Of a stretch of DNA of 64,000 nucleotides, positions 61,960 to 64,000 are shown piece after piece (within the stretch, counting starts at the first letter, position 1; every line of letters begins with the position of its first letter). Made by a program: the position numbers and the translations under genes. The notes beneath the pieces are model-generated. The model saw only the letters and a program-made list of their open reading frames with translations, was not told the DNA's origin and searched no databases. The DNA is taken from NCBI GenBank assembly GCA_018662005.1, contig JABJHA010000016.1, positions 1 through 64,000 on the forward strand, read 5' to 3'. Source of the stretch: Rhodospirillaceae bacterium (GTDB lineage: Bacteria; Pseudomonadota; Alphaproteobacteria; Rhodospirillales; JABHCV01).

Positions 61960-62700
61960 TCAGAACGGCAATTTTTCAGAATTATTTTTTTGCCCGGATT
62001 TTGTTGTTGTCTGGCCAGGTTTGCTCAAATTACGCATACGTTTGCCATCAAGATAGGTATCGGTGGCGATCATGGTGACATCCGTGCGTGTTTGTTTTGA
62101 AGCAGATTTGGTTTCGGTTGTTGAAACATTCAGGGCGATGCCTCCCGCAGGCCACCACTGAAAATGACATTTTCGGGCCAGGTCGCCGGCTTTGGCACAT
62201 TCGCTGGTGCCGGGTTTGCCGTGCTTGTCGCCAATGCTGTCGAGTATTTCTTCTTCCGTGCGGGTAGCGAAGCTTTGGTCGTAACGCATCCGGTAAGCCT
62301 TCTCATGCCCATCAATGTTGATGAACCAGACGATATAATGAGCCCCGTCGAATTTGAATGTCGCCGCCGTTTCGCCCCGGCCAAGGCTGGATAAATCAAG
62401 ATTAGGATGATGCTTTCTGACCAAATCCGGAGACATGCCGAGGCTGACACCACCCAGTTTGAAAGTTTGCTGCAGCTTGTTTTTGAGGAAGAACATTTTA
62501 CGCCAGTTGATTTCGGCACCGATGTTTGTCTCAAATACCAGAAAGGCAATGAGCGCCAACAAGGCGGCAAGACAAAAGAAAACCAGGGTTCTGATGCTGC
62601 CCCCATCTTCTTTGCGGCGACCTCGATTACCAACCCGTCGGTCAGTTTTTCTGCGTCGGTCACTGCCTCGTTGCTCTTGCCTGGGTGCCTGTGTGGCCAT
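61960..62700 (-). CDS. membrane protein with DRR-rich N-terminus, unknown function
   Basis: The 246-residue protein has a basic N-terminus with repeated DRR (GSDRRRKTDRRVGNRGRRKE, about 12-31), then one membrane segment (about 38-56). A periplasmic part of about 190 residues is unlike any family I recognise; it has two Cys (ECAK and RKCHFQWW) and regular strands. The DRR repeats echo the tails of the two small response regulators. The ATG at 62700 is preferred over an upstream start at 62775. It is first of a run with gcdH. Confidence 0.55.
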   Translation of the reverse strand: MATQAPRQEQRGSDRRRKTDRRVGNRGRRKEDGGSIRTLVFFCLAALLALIAFLVFETNIGAEINWRKMFFLKNKLQQTFKLGGVSLGMSPDLVRKHHPNLDLSSLGRGETAATFKFDGAHYIVWFINIDGHEKAYRMRYDQSFATRTEEEILDSIGDKHGKPGTSECAKAGDLARKCHFQWWPAGGIALNVSTTETKSASKQTRTDVTMIATDTYLDGKRMRNLSKPGQTTTKSGQKNNSEKLPF

Positions 62701-62856
62701 GGTTTGGACCCGTTTTGTAATGGAAAATCGACTCAGTGTTATTTTCTCACAAAAGATCGCCAAGTTCGAAATCATTCTTTAAAAACAATATTTAATCAAA
62801 ATTACTTATAATTCGTACGAATCTTTGAAACCCATAATTAAGTGTGCGGCGGAACA

Positions 62857-63354
62857 ATGACCCGGGAAGAATTACAGGAACGTCTGAAGACGATTAAATT
62901 GTTGTCCCTTGATGTGGACGGCGTGCTGACTGATGGCGGGTTGTACTATACCGATGATGGACATCAGATGCGCAAGTTCAATGTCAAGGACGGCATGGGC
63001 ATTGTCGCGGCCATGGCTGCCGGGGTCGAGATCTGCATCATTACCGCCAGCAAGGCGGACGTAATCACAAAACGGGCCCAGGACCTTGGCGTGACCCACA
63101 TCTTTCCGGGTGTCGAGGACAAGTTGCAAACCCTTTCAGGGCTCTGTGCCGAACTGGCCATTAATTTAAGTGAGGTCGCCCACATCGGTGATGATGTCAA
63201 CGACCTGCCGGTTCTTGAGGCGGTAGGCTTGCCAATGACCGTTGCTGACGGCGTATCGGAGGTTTTGCAGGTGGCTCAGCATGTTACCGACAAAGAGGGC
63301 GGCAAAGGGGCAGTCAGGGAAATATGTGATTTGCTGGTTTCGACCAGAAACTAA
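62857..63354 (+). CDS. kdsC: 3-deoxy-D-manno-octulosonate 8-phosphate phosphatase
   Basis: The 165-residue HAD class IIIC phosphatase has LSLDVDGVLTDGG with Asp19 and Asp21, RKFNVKDGMGI, IITASKADVITKRA, IGDDVNDLPVLEAVG and the terminal GGKGAVREICDLL. This is the KdsC pattern of Kdo synthesis for LPS. A related phenylphosphate carboxylase delta subunit is less likely with no carboxylase genes near. The ATG at 62857 is preferred over GTG 62842. It overlaps ubiX by 4 bases, convergently. Confidence 0.85.
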   Translation: MTREELQERLKTIKLLSLDVDGVLTDGGLYYTDDGHQMRKFNVKDGMGIVAAMAAGVEICIITASKADVITKRAQDLGVTHIFPGVEDKLQTLSGLCAELAINLSEVAHIGDDVNDLPVLEAVGLPMTVADGVSEVLQVAQHVTDKEGGKGAVREICDLLVSTRN

Positions 63355-63932
63355 TCCCTGCCGCCATTCCAGCGTTCGATCAGGCCATGGTCCAGCCCTA
63401 AATGATCCAGGGCGCGCCCAACCGTTTGCTTAACGATGTCATCGATGGTTTTGGGTTTGTTGTAGAAAGCCGGAACCGGCGGCATGATGGTCGCCCCGTA
63501 ATCAGATGCCCGCGCCATCAGTTCCAGGTGGCCTTTGTGTAGGGGTGTCTCGCGAACCAGCAAAACCAGGGGACGGCGTTCCTTTAAGGTAACATCGGCA
63601 GCGCGTATCAACAGGTTATGATCAAAACTGTTGGCGATGCCGCTGAGTGTCTTGATCGAACAAGGGGCGACAATCATGCCCCCAGTTCTGAATGATCCGC
63701 TGGCGATGGAGGCGCCGATATCCTTGACGTTGTGAACTTCCCGGGCGAGCGGGCGCAGGTCGTCGAGCTTGATGTCGGTTTCAAGTTCTAGGGTGCGCAC
63801 CCCGGCCTCGCTGATAATCAAATGGGCTGGCACTTCCAAAGCGTTAAGGGCGCGCAGGGTTTCCACACCATAAACAATGCCGGTAGCACCGGAAATGCCG
63901 ACTATCACGGGTCTGTTTTCTTGTTTGGGCAT
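63351..63932 (-). CDS. ubiX: flavin prenyltransferase UbiX
   Basis: Makes prenylated FMN for the decarboxylase UbiD in ubiquinone synthesis. The 193 residues include IVGISGATGIVYGVETLRAL with the FMN phosphate loop, ISEAGVRTLELE, SGSFRTGGMIVAPCSIKTLS and LLVRETPLHKGHLELMARAS. MPPVPAFYNKPKTIDDIV follows at the C-terminus. The length is typical. The 67 bases upstream to the window edge hold the end of something unresolved. Confidence 0.93.
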   Translation of the reverse strand: MPKQENRPVIVGISGATGIVYGVETLRALNALEVPAHLIISEAGVRTLELETDIKLDDLRPLAREVHNVKDIGASIASGSFRTGGMIVAPCSIKTLSGIANSFDHNLLIRAADVTLKERRPLVLLVRETPLHKGHLELMARASDYGATIMPPVPAFYNKPKTIDDIVKQTVGRALDHLGLDHGLIERWNGGRD

Positions 63933-64000
63933 CTAAAGCTCCATTTAATGCTTATTTACTACCCGCAGAATGCCGCCGGGAGCAAGAAAATGCCGTCCGT

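Noticed and set aside
62857-63354. Phenylphosphate carboxylase delta subunit instead of KdsC
   Set aside because: The two are related, and ubiX is adjacent, but no carboxylase alpha/beta/gamma genes are present, so the LPS enzyme is the simpler reading.
63933-64000. End of another minus-strand gene upstream of ubiX
   Set aside because: Three frames are open for only 13 to 17 codons here, so the frame and product cannot be chosen.
1-64000. CRISPR array, prophage, insertion sequence, tRNA or rRNA genes
   Set aside because: No regularly spaced repeats, transposase or integrase motifs, or clover-leaf sequences were seen by eye. This was not a computed search, so a single tRNA could have been missed.

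Overview
The window looks like chromosomal DNA of an alphaproteobacterium, most likely a free-living, possibly marine, member of the Rhodospirillales. Pointers are the alphaproteobacterial LexA operator (GTTC-N7-GTTC) in front of umuD, the C4-pathway 5-aminolevulinate synthase HemA, a LiuR-controlled leucine degradation cluster, an ELM1-family protein, DUF1489, a Caulobacter-type Cpa/Tad pilus locus and many single-domain response regulators. The window is densely coded, with many 4-bp ATGA start/stop overlaps. No rRNA, tRNA, insertion sequence, prophage or CRISPR array was seen.

Layout. 1-2589 (minus): mtnN, a beta carbonic anhydrase and the SOS operon umuDC, with umuC cut by the window edge. 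2610-16993 (plus): a large acyl-CoA/leucine catabolism cluster with the MerR regulator LiuR, two hotdog thioesterases, isovaleryl-CoA dehydrogenase, methylcrotonyl-CoA carboxylase subunits, methylglutaconyl-CoA hydratase and HMG-CoA lyase, interleaved with a thiolase, a second acyl-CoA dehydrogenase and small accessory genes. Two matching LiuR-type palindromes lie before liuR and before ivd. Two CheY-like proteins with an unusual GPDRRR tail and an Hpt protein follow. 18180-21231: a winged-helix protein, hemA, a 377-bp gap with a leader hairpin and a DnaA-box-like cluster, then a universal stress protein. 21228-25176: small envelope proteins, one of them Met/His/Gly-rich, divergent from an OmpR/EnvZ-type pair whose sensor loop is also Met-rich.

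25173-37460 is mixed housekeeping and accessory metabolism: pyrE, hspQ, a TPP enzyme, a PilZ-like protein, an ELM1-like protein, an RNA methyltransferase, a DmdA-like (GcvT family) protein, a two-subunit sulfopyruvate/phosphonopyruvate decarboxylase-like enzyme, a diheme cytochrome c, hemN, a cpdA-type phosphodiesterase and a hydroxypyruvate isomerase-like protein. 37457-40268 (minus) holds a Tat-exported spermidine dehydrogenase-like flavoprotein and a fumarylacetoacetate hydrolase-family enzyme. 40539-53304 is a nearly complete Tad (Flp) pilus locus: two TadE-like pseudopilins (one with an EF-hand-like loop), a VWA TadG, Flp pilin, CpaA-CpaF, TadB, TadC and TadD. AT-rich palindromes mark its two main regulatory gaps.

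53454-64000 contains a MarR regulator, an Hpt-REC-REC-GGDEF protein, a GmhB-like phosphatase, DUF454, a degenerate SDR beside nadB, an M20 amidohydrolase, DUF1801, glutaryl-CoA dehydrogenase, an unrecognised membrane protein, kdsC and ubiX. The themes are branched-chain and lysine-type acyl-CoA oxidation, surface attachment by Tad pili with c-di-GMP and phosphorelay signalling, and tetrapyrrole and ubiquinone supply. Functions are called from motifs and family resemblance read by eye; no database search or computation was run.
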